A stretch of DNA of 64,000 bases from Nemopilema nomurai (GCA_003864495.1 ML133429.1:434001-498000), one strand, 5' to 3'. Counted from the stretch's first letter, positions 12,569 to 25,653 are shown. Notes: generated from the letters alone by a model not told the origin. Program-made: numbers and translations.

Positions 12569-13045
12569 ATGGAAGAAACGATTCACCACGGCTTTATTTC
12601 AAAGGAAGTAAGTTCTGATGGACCACAGAATCGAAGTGGAAGGGTGTACAGTCTTCTAGTGGAAGTGAAATACAAACGAAGAGGCCATGTTGCTGTCCTA
12701 AAGGTGCGTGTAGGCCCTTTACAACTTTGATTTGATGTTGTGGATTCTCGATGTTCAGCTCCATATATTTTGTTTAAAAATTTCCTGTTCCGTTCTTTAG
12801 TTGTGTAGAATTTCGTTTAAGCTGCAGACTCTTGAAAAGAAACGCAAATGAATGTTGATTCGTTGCAGAAAGGAAAGACTGTGTGTACAGTGAAAAGCAA
12901 ATCTACAAGTCACAAAGACATTATGATATCACACGATAGCCAGCCAGAAGAATTTGAAACTGTTATTTGGATCTTAGCAGTCCTAGGCTACTGCCTGTCT
13001 AATTCACAGCTGAAACTAACGCAAAGTCAGTCTAGTATTAGGTAA
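12569..13045 (+). CDS. Possible small two-exon gene of unknown function
   Basis: An ATG at 12569 opens 45 codons (MEETIHHGFISKEV through VYSLLVEVKYKRRGHVAVLK) to a donor AAG/GTGCGTG at 12703/12704. An acceptor TTGCAG at 12868 leads, in the same frame, to 58 codons (KGKTVCTVKSKSTSHKDIMI onward) and a TAA ending at 13045. The predicted product has 103 residues, is basic in the middle and mildly hydrophobic near the end (VIWILAVLGYCL). I do not recognise the family. Both exons reading in phase 0 with good splice sites is the only support. The exon pair could also be the start of a larger gene, since a phase-0 acceptor also occurs at 25962. Chance remains possible. Confidence 0.3.
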
Positions 13046-14724
13046 ATAGCCCAACAGCCTTGATGAACATTGAAGGCGGCTGGCTTTCTCTCACGGAAGA
13101 CTCGAGCATTGATTTAATGGGAAGTGGAGGAAAGATTAGGTGACTGTTGAAGTACTGCTTGGCAACATCAATCAATTGCCTGAGATTCACTTGCTGTTAT
13201 TGGTATCTTAATGGTATGAAAATCCCAATGACATGAAATCTCAATGGCATAAAAATCTCAATTCCATATAGACCATTTTGGCTGTATAAAATAGATTGCA
13301 GCAAGAAAACCGTCTCAGGAGATCGGCATCTCAGCATATGTTTCGATTTGCTAATGCAATCACCAACAATTTATTGTCCTTTCTGGCTTCTCTTTGCCAA
13401 ATATTGTACTTTTATTTGTTAAATTATTCATGCCTCTTCTTGCCAAGTTCCTGCATCGATCCTGAAAATGCTTTTCTTCCTCTAAATGAAAATCAACACT
13501 TACTTGAAAAGTGTCGTCTAATGAAGCCCCATTACAACCGTCATGAAAATATCAGTGAATTTGTTGGTCTACACCTCCGTATTTGCTTTTCAATCCTACG
13601 CAGCTACTTTCTGCGTTTAGCCCAATTCATTTTCATTAAACATTGCGCATGTGGAACCTCTTTGGGTGACCTGAATGTAACATCTTCCTGTTCGTTTCAT
13701 GGGGATTCATTCGGCTTATATGTTCTACACTGTAAAGAGTCTGAGGAAATAGTGTGACTGAGTATATATATTTACGTAAACCTTTATCTTGTATTAGAAG
13801 GAATTGACCATATTGCGTAGTCAACTTCATGCTTCGAGGGATCTCAAACAGCGATGGCTCTTCTAACCGTGATTCTAAAGCACGTGGAATAAGGCTGACT
13901 ATCATGAGCGTAGAGGATATATAACGTTGCTTGTGCTTTCCTTCCAAAAGAGCTTCCAGCGTGCCCCTCTCCTCTTATCATGCTACTTTCCTTTAAATCA
14001 ACAGTGCATTACTTTTAGCAAAGCTAGTAAGCGAGATCTAAGAACCCCCACTGCCCATTCAAAATGAACCCCCATTGATTTTCGCAGATGACCCAACCCC
14101 TTGTGCTGGCCTTTTATTTCAACAAGGCCTCTCCAAATCTCCAGCACCGAGTATACTCTAAGGAGGCTTCATAAACCTGTCATTCAATGTCAAAAAGTAA
14201 CACTATCGTTTGTTTACATTTGATACCATAGCAACAAACGGCGGTCTTTCAAGAGAGAAAAGGTGTACCCCAAGGCTAAATCGGGATTGCTTCTGTTTTG
14301 TGATAAAAAGCAGACTATTTTTGGGTTGATGCTAAGGATCAAATCCAGTGTAAATATATGCACACCCACTAAGTACTGAGTTACGGAGTAAAAAGAGACC
14401 TTAGTGAATAAAATGAATCAATGAGGCCACGACTGTTTATTGTTGCATGTGTGCGTGAATGAACGTTTCACAAAATGGGGTCTCAAATGCTTTAGTTACT
14501 TACTCGTGGATACAATATGTGGTAAGCATGTTATTAAGAACTAGCAAGTCACTAGTAAGTCAAAGACATACATCGATCTTTCTATAGGATTCAACTATAT
14601 CCCGTGTACAGTGTCTTTCCGCAATGACGTCGGTATTAAAACATGGGGACATTATACATTGTGCTCATGATAATATAGGATGCGTGATTTTTAATACTCC
14701 GATTGGTGTTGTCCGTTAGAGCCC
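13046..14724. other. Intergenic, no gene recognised
   Basis: An open frame of about 150 codons at 13296-13757 has no ATG at its start, no recognisable domain and biased A+T composition, so it was not called. Nothing else stands out. Confidence 0.4.
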
Positions 14725-15085
14725 GGTTTAGTTCAGTTTAGTTGCTTCAGTCCGGGCAGCTAAAGTCGGGCCTCTTCAGAGCTTGGAACAGTCATTTTGA
14801 GCGCTCTGCAACCCAGTCCGGTCATCTCAAGTCGGTCGGTCCTCTTCAGTGTCCGGATCGGTGACTTTGAGCGCTCTTCAACCCAGTCCGGCCATCTCAA
14901 GTCGGTCGGTCCTCTTCAGTGTCCGGATCGGCCATTTTGAGTCCTCTTCAACCCAGTCCGGCCATCTCAAGTCGGTCGGTCCTCTTCAGTGTCCGGATCG
15001 GTGATTTTCAGTGCTCTTCAACCCAGTCCGGCCAGCTCAAGTCAGTCGGTGCTCTTCAGTGTCCGGATCGGTGATTTCGGTTCAG
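14725..15085 (+). repeat. 70-bp tandem repeat, about five units
   Basis: The unit begins GTCCGGCCATCTCAAGTCGG and includes CCTCTTCAGTGTCCGGATCG. Unit starts at 14816 and 14886 are exactly 70 bases apart. The array is richer in G+C than its surroundings. The first and last units are degenerate. Confidence 0.85.
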
Positions 15086-18000
15086 TCTGATTCAGTTCAT
15101 GGCCATTAGATTAGTCATGCAGAAAAAATTGTAACGCAAGAGGTCATTTCAAAATATAATAGAGGCATTGTAATAAATGTGAAAATATATCCGGTACTGT
15201 CTATCGTGATCAGAGTCCAGAAAAAATTTCAACCTTCCTCTGGGTACAATTTTCATCATTCAAACCTTTCTCATCATTACCAATTCGAAACAAAAGCTCT
15301 TTTACAATCACTTTGATTGTTTATAATAAAGTTACTAATAGGCCTTCTTAAAATGTGACATTAATTGGCAAAACCTTCTTCTGGCTCCCAGCCGTGGAGT
15401 CATTACCTGTACTCTGATTGTGATCTTCCGGGTTTTAGCATACGTCAAATCAATCAGTTCAAGGTGCTCATATTTCTGTTGCCAAAGCAACATGATTACA
15501 CTACGCAATGCTCTTCTTTTGTGTGATACTGACACTAAGGCATTACATAAAGGAAAGACCACGATGTACGGGCCTATACCCTATACACTATATGGGTATT
15601 ACATATAGCTCTTCTAAGCATTAGAATTAGCTCTTCAAAGTCGTAGCTTTTGATAAGTATCGCCTGTCTGCTGTAAATTGTTCTACGTTAAAATGTTTGG
15701 CTGTAAAGAAATGACCATGTCTGACAAAGCCCCTAACAAAGTCATCTAAATGTGTGATCCAGATACTGCCAGTGTTTATGGCCAAGGGCTACATGATGGG
15801 GTGGATATTTTCGTGATCTGCTGATCAATCGCCAGGTTCATATGATGACGCAGTGTGTTGTGGGAAGTTTGGTTATCGGACATCAGCGTAAAATGTTAGC
15901 TGGGATGGTCTTGGATAATCGTCAAGTCTTACAGGGTCCTGGAGGCTTGAATGACAAAGTAGCTGGTTGCAACACAAATTAGTGCTTAGACCATTTCAAT
16001 AATCTGAAGCTTGCAAGTAATTCTCTTCAATGTCTAACATCATTGTGCAACCTCATTCCTTTCCAAGTTCTGTCTTTGTCTCTTTGTCTGTAAATCGTTC
16101 TCTTCTCTCCTTGATGTTTTGTCCACCTACCATATTACTTATCTCTACCCTCTCTATAACTAAACTGGTTTTATCAAAACGAAAACACCCCTACTCTTTC
16201 CCTGCCTTTTCTGCTATATCCCTGCCCCTTCTGCTCTATTGCATTCTGCATCATATCAAATCCCTATCACACACAGCAGGATTTATACCGCCATATAATT
16301 TTCTTTTTCTCAGAGAATTCACAGGTAAGGTGTTCCACAACATTCTGAAAGCTTTTTCATCGTGCCTTATTCATCAAAGCTCGTCATAAATACGTTTGTC
16401 CTCTAAAGCGTATACTCATAAATGCCCCCTCTAATGCTCTCTTTGATCCCTTCCTTAAAGTTTTGAAGCAATAAATTCCTTTTAACCAAACAACGTTATT
16501 TGCACACCAAATTTTGGAAAGGTGCTCCAATTGTACGAAGCCCTAAGTTTGAGCAAAAGATCTTTACAAGCAATGTGTTTGTTAAACAAATCCTGATATT
16601 TTAACGGCCACCAGCAAAGAAAAGTTTGTTTCGCTGCATACATCTTTTGTCGATCCACTCCATCGTTTGAGATTCATTAAAAAATTTATGATGTTTACTT
16701 GAGAATTATTGAAACACCCCGTATCAAAACTATTACCCTGGTCTAATCCTCGCAACTATATGCAGAAGGGGGACTAAACTTGTTTTGTGAGCATATGTTT
16801 TGCTTTCTTCTATGTTAAATTGCTTTACAGTGTATTGGGTGGAAAAGCTACTTAAAGAATTAATCAAGAGATATGTAGTTGTTTTTATACGCCGTTGTTT
16901 TTTGTAGTCTGAGTTATTGAGTGAGAATTTGTAAACGTTAGAGATTATCTATTCACAGAGGAACAGTATCGACCAAGGACCAAGTTACAAACAAACACAT
17001 ACAAAAAAAACCATTTCTTCTAGATATTCCAGATCCAGTCATAACCACATTTCTTCTTTGTTATAGACAGGACATGCTATTAATTTGAGTGAATATGGAT
17101 TTAGTGCCTATTTTGCGAGAACAGAAGCCTGCATAGTAACAAGATAATATAACCTTGACCAAAAATATAATATATCTTGTTTTTTACTGATGAGAACTCT
17201 GCTAAGGTATTCTTTACTTTCCATCTCTAGATTCAAATGTGATCGAAGCATGGGATTTCAACTTGCAATTAAAGTCAATGGGGCAGCAATCATGCATCAA
17301 TCAAGTGATCATGTTTGGAGTGATTGATCAGTGATTGTCATCATCAACAGGCCATGACATATTCGAATGATCTCTTCTACGAATCTCCAATTGCATGGAT
17401 GAGCTCTGTCAACAAACATTGTGCGTTTGCACAGGATTTAACTCCGCTTCCTTTCTGTTTGTCCTTCAAACGTTTGCACTCGTTGGGCAACTCAACTGGC
17501 GAGCTTAGAACACCTTCAACCGTAGTTTTTTTGAAGTGCTTGGCATTGATTGAAGCCGTCGACCAAAGAGAGTGTAAGTAGACACCGATCAATACGATCA
17601 CTTTTGCGTTTTTCGTTCCACTGGACTTTTTGCGATAGGGTACGAAACAAAACCCAAATTCCAATCATACGCTTGCTTTAGAATCCGAGATCACTTTCGG
17701 GAAGTTCAAGTTCGAATCGGATATCGAAAATTAATCGCAATTGCAAGACTTCAATCATAGAGCCAACGACGCTAGCGGTTACCCTCTGCGACCTGTTTTG
17801 GGCCAAGTGATGCTTTGTCACAAAATGAGCCATACTGCTAATGAACCAGTTTGTAGTCTACTTGCCGCTTTGTGTTTACTGCTGTCCTCTACAAATTGCT
17901 GACTAGACTGAATGATATTTGTTATGGAATGCAGACTCGTGTGTTCTGCGTGTGCAACCAAACTAGGTACCACATTTTGTCTCAGATTCTTGACTTTTAG

Positions 18001-20336
18001 TGATAGGTATTTCATTGTTCTTTTAATTGGCTCTGTGATGCGTTTTTGTCCTTGTGACATAGCTTCTAACATAGCTGAAAGTGCTAGAGGGAAATCGATA
18101 ATGTTTCAGTGCAGAAATTTTACGAGGTGTATTAAATAAACTTTGAGATATTCTTGATTCATGGTAGAAGCGACATTCCAAGACAAAGAGCCATTTGCCC
18201 GTTTTTTTACAGCTATTTTATAAAGATATTTCATTTGTGTTTTGGTTGATGGTAGAAATGTGCCTCTAGCAAAGTCGCTGGTCACCGACCAAAGAACTTT
18301 TCTTTGCCAAATCTAAGTTGAAACTCGAAAGAATATCAACCCGACTTATAGTCGAAACTGTGCCGATGATAATTTTAACCAGACCGCAATTAGATTGACT
18401 GATGAAAAATGAAAAATGAAAAAAAATTTGTGACTCTTGTTTTGACTTTGGTAATTCCGGAGGGATGCGCGGCTGCTTCTTTCATTGTAACACTCTCAGG
18501 GGTAGTCCGTGGTGAGGGGGTTTATGGTGCTTTAAACCCTATCAAATTGCGAAACATGTTTTATAGATATCATGTCGCGCTCATATTTTGAAAGAAAGCG
18601 TGCTGCAGGTAGAAACCCATTTACACTATAATATTCGTAACTCTGATTAAATTGCGGTGGTGTTATTTTAACTTCAACTCATCTACCAAGACGACATACG
18701 TATTGATATAGAAATCTACTTGCGATTTTTATTCGATCCAACTTTTTCAGTTCACTTTCCCTGTTCTATACAGGAAACTCTGTTTCTCTTTTCTTAGTTA
18801 GAAAAGACCAGCGTGGGCAAAGGCTACTGCGGTGGCGCTCTACTGTGTGATATGCTATCTAATGTCATATCGAATTTTCGTCATATCGAAATCCCCCTTA
18901 TCCACAGTTAAGCCCAAATGAACGGCCTTTGTAGAGTTTGGGTGTCATTTTTGACCGTGAAACAGATGCCTTGAAAATTCGTGGGCGTTGTTTAACCCGG
19001 TGAAACGGTACCCTTACTGATGAGCCAGCTCCGGTTAAAAATGATTGCCAAGGGTTGCTTACTCATTCCGCGCCAACGCTGATGCTAAAGTAATGATTAT
19101 TATGTCTAAATTGCAAGAATTGCTTGCTAGGTGGCTCCTACAAGTCTTTGCTCTCGTGCCATTGCTATTGATTTTTTCTTAAGAACTGTGTATTGCTGCT
19201 CAAGAGCCCCTGTCAAATGTCATACTCTTCAAGCGAAAGATTTTGCCTCTGCCCCGTCCTTTACTTTACCAGAAATCTTAAAATCACAGAAACCCTTACA
19301 AGCTATTTTACCCATATTGAATTGACTTTTAACATGTAGCGTATGCGAAGTATCGACTTTTTGTTGAATTATTAAGTATCCTTGAACTATGCTCATAAAG
19401 ATGTGTATATGTGCAAAGCTTCAGACCCATGACACGTAAATGGCCTAAAATTGGTTTCAGATGTGTAGGCCTCATTAATATGGTCTTTAGCGAGTAACGT
19501 CTGCACAAATTCGTCCCTTTATTCGCATTCCCCATCAGATAACCGCCAGTATAGCAAATAGAATGATATTGCTTGCCTAGTAACGTTTGTTCTGTGGTCC
19601 AGTTGAGTATATTTTGGTCCAATTGGTTGTCAGGCTAAACATTGATCTAATCATATCCCAGAGCAAACAAGTCTACGCAAGCAAATAAACATTGCATTTT
19701 CTGTCGCGATGTACAACGATGAAAAAATGGCTCTTGCCGTACCGACCATTGTAGGAATGTAAGTTTTGGGACAATGGAGTTTTCTTTCGGAACTGGGTAA
19801 ACGGTCGATCGTTTTGAAGGGGAAAACGCCCTTGGGTATCCCTGGAGAAATAGGGGGTAAACGCAAAAACACAAAAAGGGGGAGAGACAATGATATTAAA
19901 GCATATATACATGTTGATTTAGATTTACCCAACTTCCTTGGAAAAAGTCCAGTGATCCTAAGAATATTTCGGTAAGGGGCAAGACTTTCGACTGGAGAAT
20001 TTAAACGAATCCAAGTTGAATCCAAGCCCTATTAAAATAAGTACTGTCTCTCGCGCAAACAGTACTGTTTTCTCATTTCTAGGCCCTGTTGATTGAGTGG
20101 AAACAATATGGAGTGATTCTGTTTTGAACTTCCGTTTACACTGAAGCGTTTTCCTACCGAATGAAGACGATTTTTGATTAGAACAATTGCAGGCCGGTTT
20201 CAAAGGGAGGCCGAAGAACCGAATAAATTTGCCTCGTTTTATGAAACTGATCAGCCTCCTTTCAAGTACGGCACGAAAGCGATCCGTTTTTGAGTTAAAG
20301 CAGTATGGCGTAAACTGGGCTTCATTAAGCTTTATT
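15086..20336. other. Intergenic, no gene recognised
   Basis: About 5 kb of A+T-rich DNA. Open frames are short, overlap on opposite strands and lack splice-linked continuations. I see no repeat array or transposon end in it. Confidence 0.35.
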
Positions 20337-20925
20337 GAGCCCTCTCTCTATTAAGCCCCCTCTCTATTAAGCCCCCTCTCTATTAAGCCCCCTCTCTATT
20401 AAGCCCCCTCTCTATTAAGCCCCCTCATTAAGCCCCTCTCTATTAAGCCCCCTCTCTATTAAGCCCCCTCTCTATTAAGCCCCCTCTCTATTAAGCCCCC
20501 TCTCTATTAAGCCCCCTCTCTATTAAGTCCTCCTCTAATAACCACCCGTTTGAAGCAGGAATTTTAGATAAGCCCTACTCTCTATTAAGCCCGTTTTCTT
20601 ACAAGAAAGACTACAAAGTAAAGTGCAATAATGGCTCACGATGCATTTCGTCGTAATATTGGAAATCATCATAGACTAATACTTAAACCTTTTTTGAATT
20701 TTATGATCTAATCAGCCATTGTTTTGTTATACATTTTCGTTCCTATATATAAAACAGAAAAAAAACAAGAAATTAAAAATATTTTTAGTATCCTTGATCT
20801 TGATTTTTTAAAGAGCCCCCTCCTCTCTCACCAATAAACCCTCTCTCTATTAAGCCCCTCCCCTCTAGGACCTCGATGATTGAATAAGCCCCCAGGTGCT
20901 TAATAGAGCTAATAGGGAAGCGCAA
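20318..20925. mobile_element. Possible DNA transposon with internal direct-repeat arrays
   Basis: The left side starts with GGGCTTCATTAAGC and the 16-bp array. The right side ends with CTATTAAGCCCCTCCCCTC, then GCTTAATAGAG, which is the array motif inverted. Motif copies facing inward at both ends suggest one element with subterminal repeats. No target duplication could be fixed. Confidence 0.35.
20337..20530 (+). repeat. 16-bp tandem repeat (TCTCTATTAAGCCCCC)n
   Basis: About twelve units repeat at an exact 16-base spacing (CTATTAAG at 20348, 20364, 20380, 20396, 20412). One irregular unit at about 20421-20439 interrupts the run before it resumes. Confidence 0.9.
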
Positions 20926-23918
20926 ACGTTTGGAGCTTTTGCTAAATTCTCATCCCGGTTAGTGACGTCAAAAGGCTTTTGGGACTACTTTGTCAATGCA
21001 AGTTGAATAATAATGATAAAAGAGTTTTGAAAAGAAAGCAAGACATTCTTTCATTCCTTCCCATCAGTTTGGAAGACCTGTTTTATTTGGCAACTTGCCC
21101 GTGTTTACACCAGGGTCACTTGGAAAGTTAGCTGACTGAGACCTACGTCAGAAGGATGGCTAGAACAAATTCTTTCCTCTGAATTTTTTCTGCCAGTTTA
21201 GTAAACGTATAACACACCTACCTAAAGTAAGCTCAATGCAAAGAGTGACGTCACAAAGTTGGTTTAACAGGGACAAGCTGCTTTGTTTGTATCTGTACAG
21301 ACAGGCTCGTTATCGCTTTCCAAACCCGGCCTGCCTCGGGATCAACGAGCGAGGCCTCCTCCGCAGTGGCCAATCACAGGCTGTGCTGTTTCCACGACTT
21401 CTCTGCGCTATGCCAAATATGCTATTCTGCATGCGAAATGAATTGAAGGCAGCTTCAAGAATGCACTGATCAACTTTGGCGAATAAATAAAGACATGTGA
21501 CAATGATAACGATTCATGATTATGCCAATAGAATCTCTGTGCAAATACTCACTTGTTCATTGAAACTTCAAGATTGCGTTGAAGATTGCGTTGAAGATTG
21601 CGTTCGATTTCAATGGCGTTGCGCCAACACAGTATCTTCTAGTCCGTCCAAGCCAGCTCTGGATCCGAATTTCACCGACACAATCGTTGAAGCGCTTTTC
21701 AAAAGAAACAAACTGAAAATGGATCCTGAGTCACACATTATGACTGCTCCAATCGGCGTCATTCGTTTGACCTCTAGCATGGCCGTTTCTCATAAATAGA
21801 TTTGCCAATCTGAGAAGCAATATTTGTCCTTAATTATTACAGCTAATCTGAGCTGATCAAGAGATTGTGGATCGCGATTTCCATGGGGTTACTTTTGCTA
21901 ACTATCATCACACAGCTGCCTCGAGTACACAGTTATTCGAAGTTAGTTCACAGCTGCATGGCTGGAACTCTCCACAGAGTCGAAAATGTCAACACAACAT
22001 TTTCGGGTTCATCTGCTTATCAGTATTATTCCCGCAAATCGTACGCACAAAATCCTATGAATATAGATTGTCTTCCTTCCTAAGGCAAACTGGACGGATT
22101 CTAGGAGCTTCCTTAACGATGTCGATGTGCGAATAAGCAAGTGATGGAAGATAAACCAAATGAATTGGTATGAATAAATGTTAGTGCGTTTCTAGCAGAG
22201 GGGCCAGCCCTAAAAAGCCTGCCATATTCACCATATCCATCATTCCTAATGAATTTGCCCTTAAAAAGTATCGTGGGTATTTGCCTCAAAACCCTTCACC
22301 ATATTAACCTCCATTGAGTGTATGGAAGGGGAGAGCCTCAGTATCAAACGGAGGTAGAAGACAAGTAAACATAGGGATATGTGGGGAAAGAATGTTCTAG
22401 ATGTGGCATGGGTGCTCTTGTGAATAGCAAATATGTATAGTTACCAGCCTCCAGAAAAAGTTATATCCTTCCTCCGGCTGCGATTTTCATAAGTCACAGA
22501 TTCCTCATTAAAAAACTAAAAGAGACTTTACATCCACTTTCATCGTTTATAGTGAATTTTACTAAAAAATCTTAGAGTTCATAGAGAAACGGAGGGCAAT
22601 CAAGACCAAAATCATAGAGAAAAGCTTTAAGGCCATCTTTCACATTGACAGTTGACTAATAAAACAATAGCGTTTGGGGCGGAACTCCATCTTTCTGTGA
22701 AATTTCACTTCTTCTTAATTAATTTTTACTGCCGTAAAAATTCACCCTCGATACCATACCTTTACCATCCCTGTTAAGGAAAGAGAGATTTGCCTTCCTT
22801 CAGGACAGAGGGCATTTTCATAAAAAGGCACCTTTGCCCCCTTGCCCCTCCTGTCGAAGGTCGCTCCCCCAACCCCCGCGCCCCACTCCCCGTCTATCTC
22901 GATGCATTCTAATCGAAACCACGCGATCGGCCTACGCGTCACTGTAGTAGAAGTTGTATCAAAGTGACGTTTTTATTTGGTAGGCATTACCAAATAATTG
23001 CGAACTAGTTGGCCTACGTAACTCAGAACCTTGTTTTCATGCGCTCCCTCAATAGGAGACAAGTGCTTGAAAGATTCGGCCTGAGAGTTGAGTTACGAAC
23101 AACTGTCTTTAAAATTTGGGTTGGCAGGTTTTTTAATCCATCCATCAAAGCCTTCAATGGGCCTCACGTTCCAAACATTTTAAAGTGGTTTGTATATATT
23201 CAATAAAATTTGAAAATACAGTCAACGTATCGTACTGTATCCCCGGTCTGATAACACTGTAATAAACAGGAACGGCTTTGATATAGCTGTGTTCTTAGTT
23301 ATAGTACCAGCTCGCACTAACCACGCTGCTTGGAATATACCCCTTGTAAATCAGCAGAAAACCTTTAAATATCTGTCTCAGACGGCTACCCTGGAAGGAT
23401 ACCAAGATGCCTCTGTTTACATAGCAATGCCTTTAAGGCAACTTAAGTTGGCACGGAAACGCTCTTTTTGAGCAAATAAACAAGGCGCGAGAGTTCTGTG
23501 GAATCAAGAGATATTCAAATGTAAAGAAACCCAATGATAGATGCCATTGATTACCTGGCAATTCTCATCTTCAACCGCATACCGCGCTGCTGCGTAGGGT
23601 GTCTTTGCATTGTCCTAGGTGGCTGTTGAATTATTTTCTACATAATTCCAACTGTCCGGGCAGCATATGTAGCAAAGCTCGTGATAATTTGAAAAATCAG
23701 TGGATGATACAGCGAAAATACTGTTATATTCATCAAACGCCAATTGTGGTAGTAAGAAATTTCATAATATGTAACAGTGCATAGCAATCTGAGTAAGATT
23801 CTCTAAATGTCATCCATTAGAAGGTGCTCGATAAGAGACTTGAACGGCGAGCAAAGTAGACCACCCACTATAGGGTTCATGCTTTTTCTCATAAACCGCA
23901 ACCTGACAAGGTCTAAGC
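20926..23918. other. Intergenic, no gene recognised
   Basis: Mostly A+T-rich. A G+C-richer patch with a CCAATCA motif at about 21310-21420 could be a promoter, but no gene follows it. A short GTTGAAGATTGC run (three units) lies near 21573-21603. Nothing else supportable. Confidence 0.35.
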
Positions 23919-24239
23919 CAGGGGTCTCAAACTCAATTTCCCTGGGGGCCGCTGGAGGCAGAGTCTTGGTGAGGCTGGGCCGCATCAGGATTTCAATAAG
24001 AAAAGCGCTGATAAAACGTGAGCGTGAACAAGTCCTTTGCGGCACTAGACGTGTTTTAGAGTGGCCACCTGGCTGGCTCTTTCATCTCCCTGGTATTGTT
24101 CGTACTCCATACTTTTAGTATGCAAAAACTATTTCCGCTTTTTCTTGCCACTAATATTTCTTTTATATCAGGACGGGGGCCGCAAATTATCGCCACGCGG
24201 GCCGCAGTTGGCCCGCGGGCCGCGAGTCTGAGACCCCTG
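23919..24239. mobile_element. Non-autonomous hAT element (321 bp) with intact target duplication
   Basis: The ends are CAGGGGTCTCAAACTC at 23919-23934 and GAGTCTGAGACCCCTG at 24224-24239; as inverted repeats they match at 15 of 16 bases. The 8-base direct repeat GTCTAAGC flanks it exactly at 23911-23918 and 24240-24247. CAG...CTG ends with an 8-base duplication are the hallmark of hAT elements. Both edges are rich in GGGCCGC. No transposase is encoded, so it must be moved in trans. Confidence 0.92.
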
Positions 24240-24247
24240 GTCTAAGC

Positions 24248-24440
24248 TAATCAAGGACGCCTGCCGTGCGGTAAGCAAAGACGGCTGCGAGGTACTTTGC
24301 ATCGATACAACGAGAGGCGAAAAAGAAGCACTCGAAATATTTTGAAAAGTATCGTAAAATCGGCAAAAGAAAATTCCTGAAATCATGTGCTTTTTACAGT
24401 ATACATGTGATAAAATGGGTATCTGACTTGATCCAAGAAA
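24248..24440. other. Intergenic spacer between two insertions
   Basis: Unique DNA between the hAT element and the 53-bp foldback. No feature seen. Confidence 0.4.
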
Positions 24441-24449
24441 TTGGGGAAC

Positions 24450-24502
24450 TACCCTGGGTACCAGACCCATTTTGATACAGATTGAGTCTGGTACCCAGGG
24501 TA
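24450..24502. mobile_element. 53-bp foldback insertion with 9-bp direct repeats
   Basis: Perfect 17-base inverted arms, TACCCTGGGTACCAGAC at 24450-24466 and GTCTGGTACCCAGGGTA at 24486-24502, enclose a 19-base loop. The direct repeat TTGGGGAAC flanks it at 24441-24449 and 24503-24511, as a target duplication would. A 9-base duplication is typical of Mutator-like elements, but no family is assigned. The arm motif TCTGGTACCCAGGGTA recurs near 44993. Confidence 0.75.
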
Positions 24503-24511
24503 TTGGGGAAC

Positions 24512-25296
24512 AAGCTTTGACATAAAAGATTATACAAAGAGAATGATTTTGAAGGTTAATTTGCGTAAAGTGATGGGGGGCATGGCCTCCAAGAAAACAA
24601 CTGATGAATATTCTCCCGGTCAAAGTCAGTTAGGAAAGGCTTATTTCTGGGGTCAGTCTTCTAGTTTCTGTATTCAAACAAACAAACCTCAAGCAAACTT
24701 GTGAATGAAGAAAATACAGTTTCATTTTCTGAGTTCTCAGTTCCCCTATCATACGTATTCGCGCTTCTCTGAAAACTCCACTGCGCAAAAGCATGATATT
24801 AGCATACCGTACTTGATCAATTTAGCGCACTCCCCCTTTTTAACGCCCCTTCCTAATTGATGGCCCCTGGTTTGATAACTTACCTCCTTCAGTTGTTAGG
24901 CTACCTTGATTTGTAAAAGAGAAAATAAGAATTCGCCTTCAGTTCCGCTTGTTCTCAGCTACGAAAATCTTTGCCACATATTACAAACATGTCTTGAAAA
25001 GATGTTATGAGTTTTTTACGGTCTTGAAGTCTAAGCAATGAGTGATAAAGATGCGATATTTCAAAAATTCAAGATATACTCCCTGTTGCCATCAGCTTGG
25101 CAAGTGCATACTTATTAAAAAAGAAGCAAGGGGCAGGGGGCAGGAGGCGTGCCCCATTCTTTTTCAATAATTGAGATTTAGCCCCCATTCTTAGCCCGGA
25201 TGGTGCTCATTGTATGTATGCTTGTGCCCCCATGTCAAAACTGCTAGCCCCCACTGGCTCCAGTAACCATTAGTTTGCGAATTCAGATATTGTATT
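24512..25296. other. Intergenic, no gene recognised
   Basis: No coding or repeat structure that I can support apart from short G runs near 25130. Confidence 0.4.
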
Positions 25297-25653
25297 CAGA
25301 GGCGGATTTAAAAGGCAACGATTGGGGGGGGGGGGGGTAGGGTATTAGATTATGATCGGATTTTAGTTTCACGCCCTTCAGGTGCCTGGGAAATAATAAA
25401 AACGCCCATTTTTGAATTTCGCTTTATAACTATCATTTCTTAAATCTAGCTATAAAGAAAAACTACAACTGACTCGAAAAGAGGATAAATAAGGAAGAAA
25501 CTGGGGTCATTTCATCACTACTGACTACCAAAAAAGCTATTTACCGAATCAAAACAAAATTTACCTGATAGCACAAAAATATTGGGGGTGTCGCACCCCC
25601 ACACTCCCCCCCCCCTCCACACACACACACACCCCCCGGTTAGTCCGTCCCTG
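25297..25653. mobile_element. Probable hAT-like non-autonomous element (357 bp)
   Basis: The left end is CAGAGGCGGATTTA and the right end inverted reads CAGGGACGGACTAA, an imperfect terminal repeat. The flanks ATTGTATT (25289-25296) and ATGGTATT (25654-25661) match at 7 of 8 bases, fitting an aged 8-base target duplication. A G14 run near the left and matching C runs plus (CA)n near the right can pair. No transposase is encoded. Termini resemble the solo end at 11266. Confidence 0.55.

Noticed and set aside
13296..13757. Open frame of about 150 codons
   Set aside because: Starts at a non-ATG codon, no recognisable domain, composition typical of A+T-rich noncoding DNA, and an overlapping frame on the other strand.
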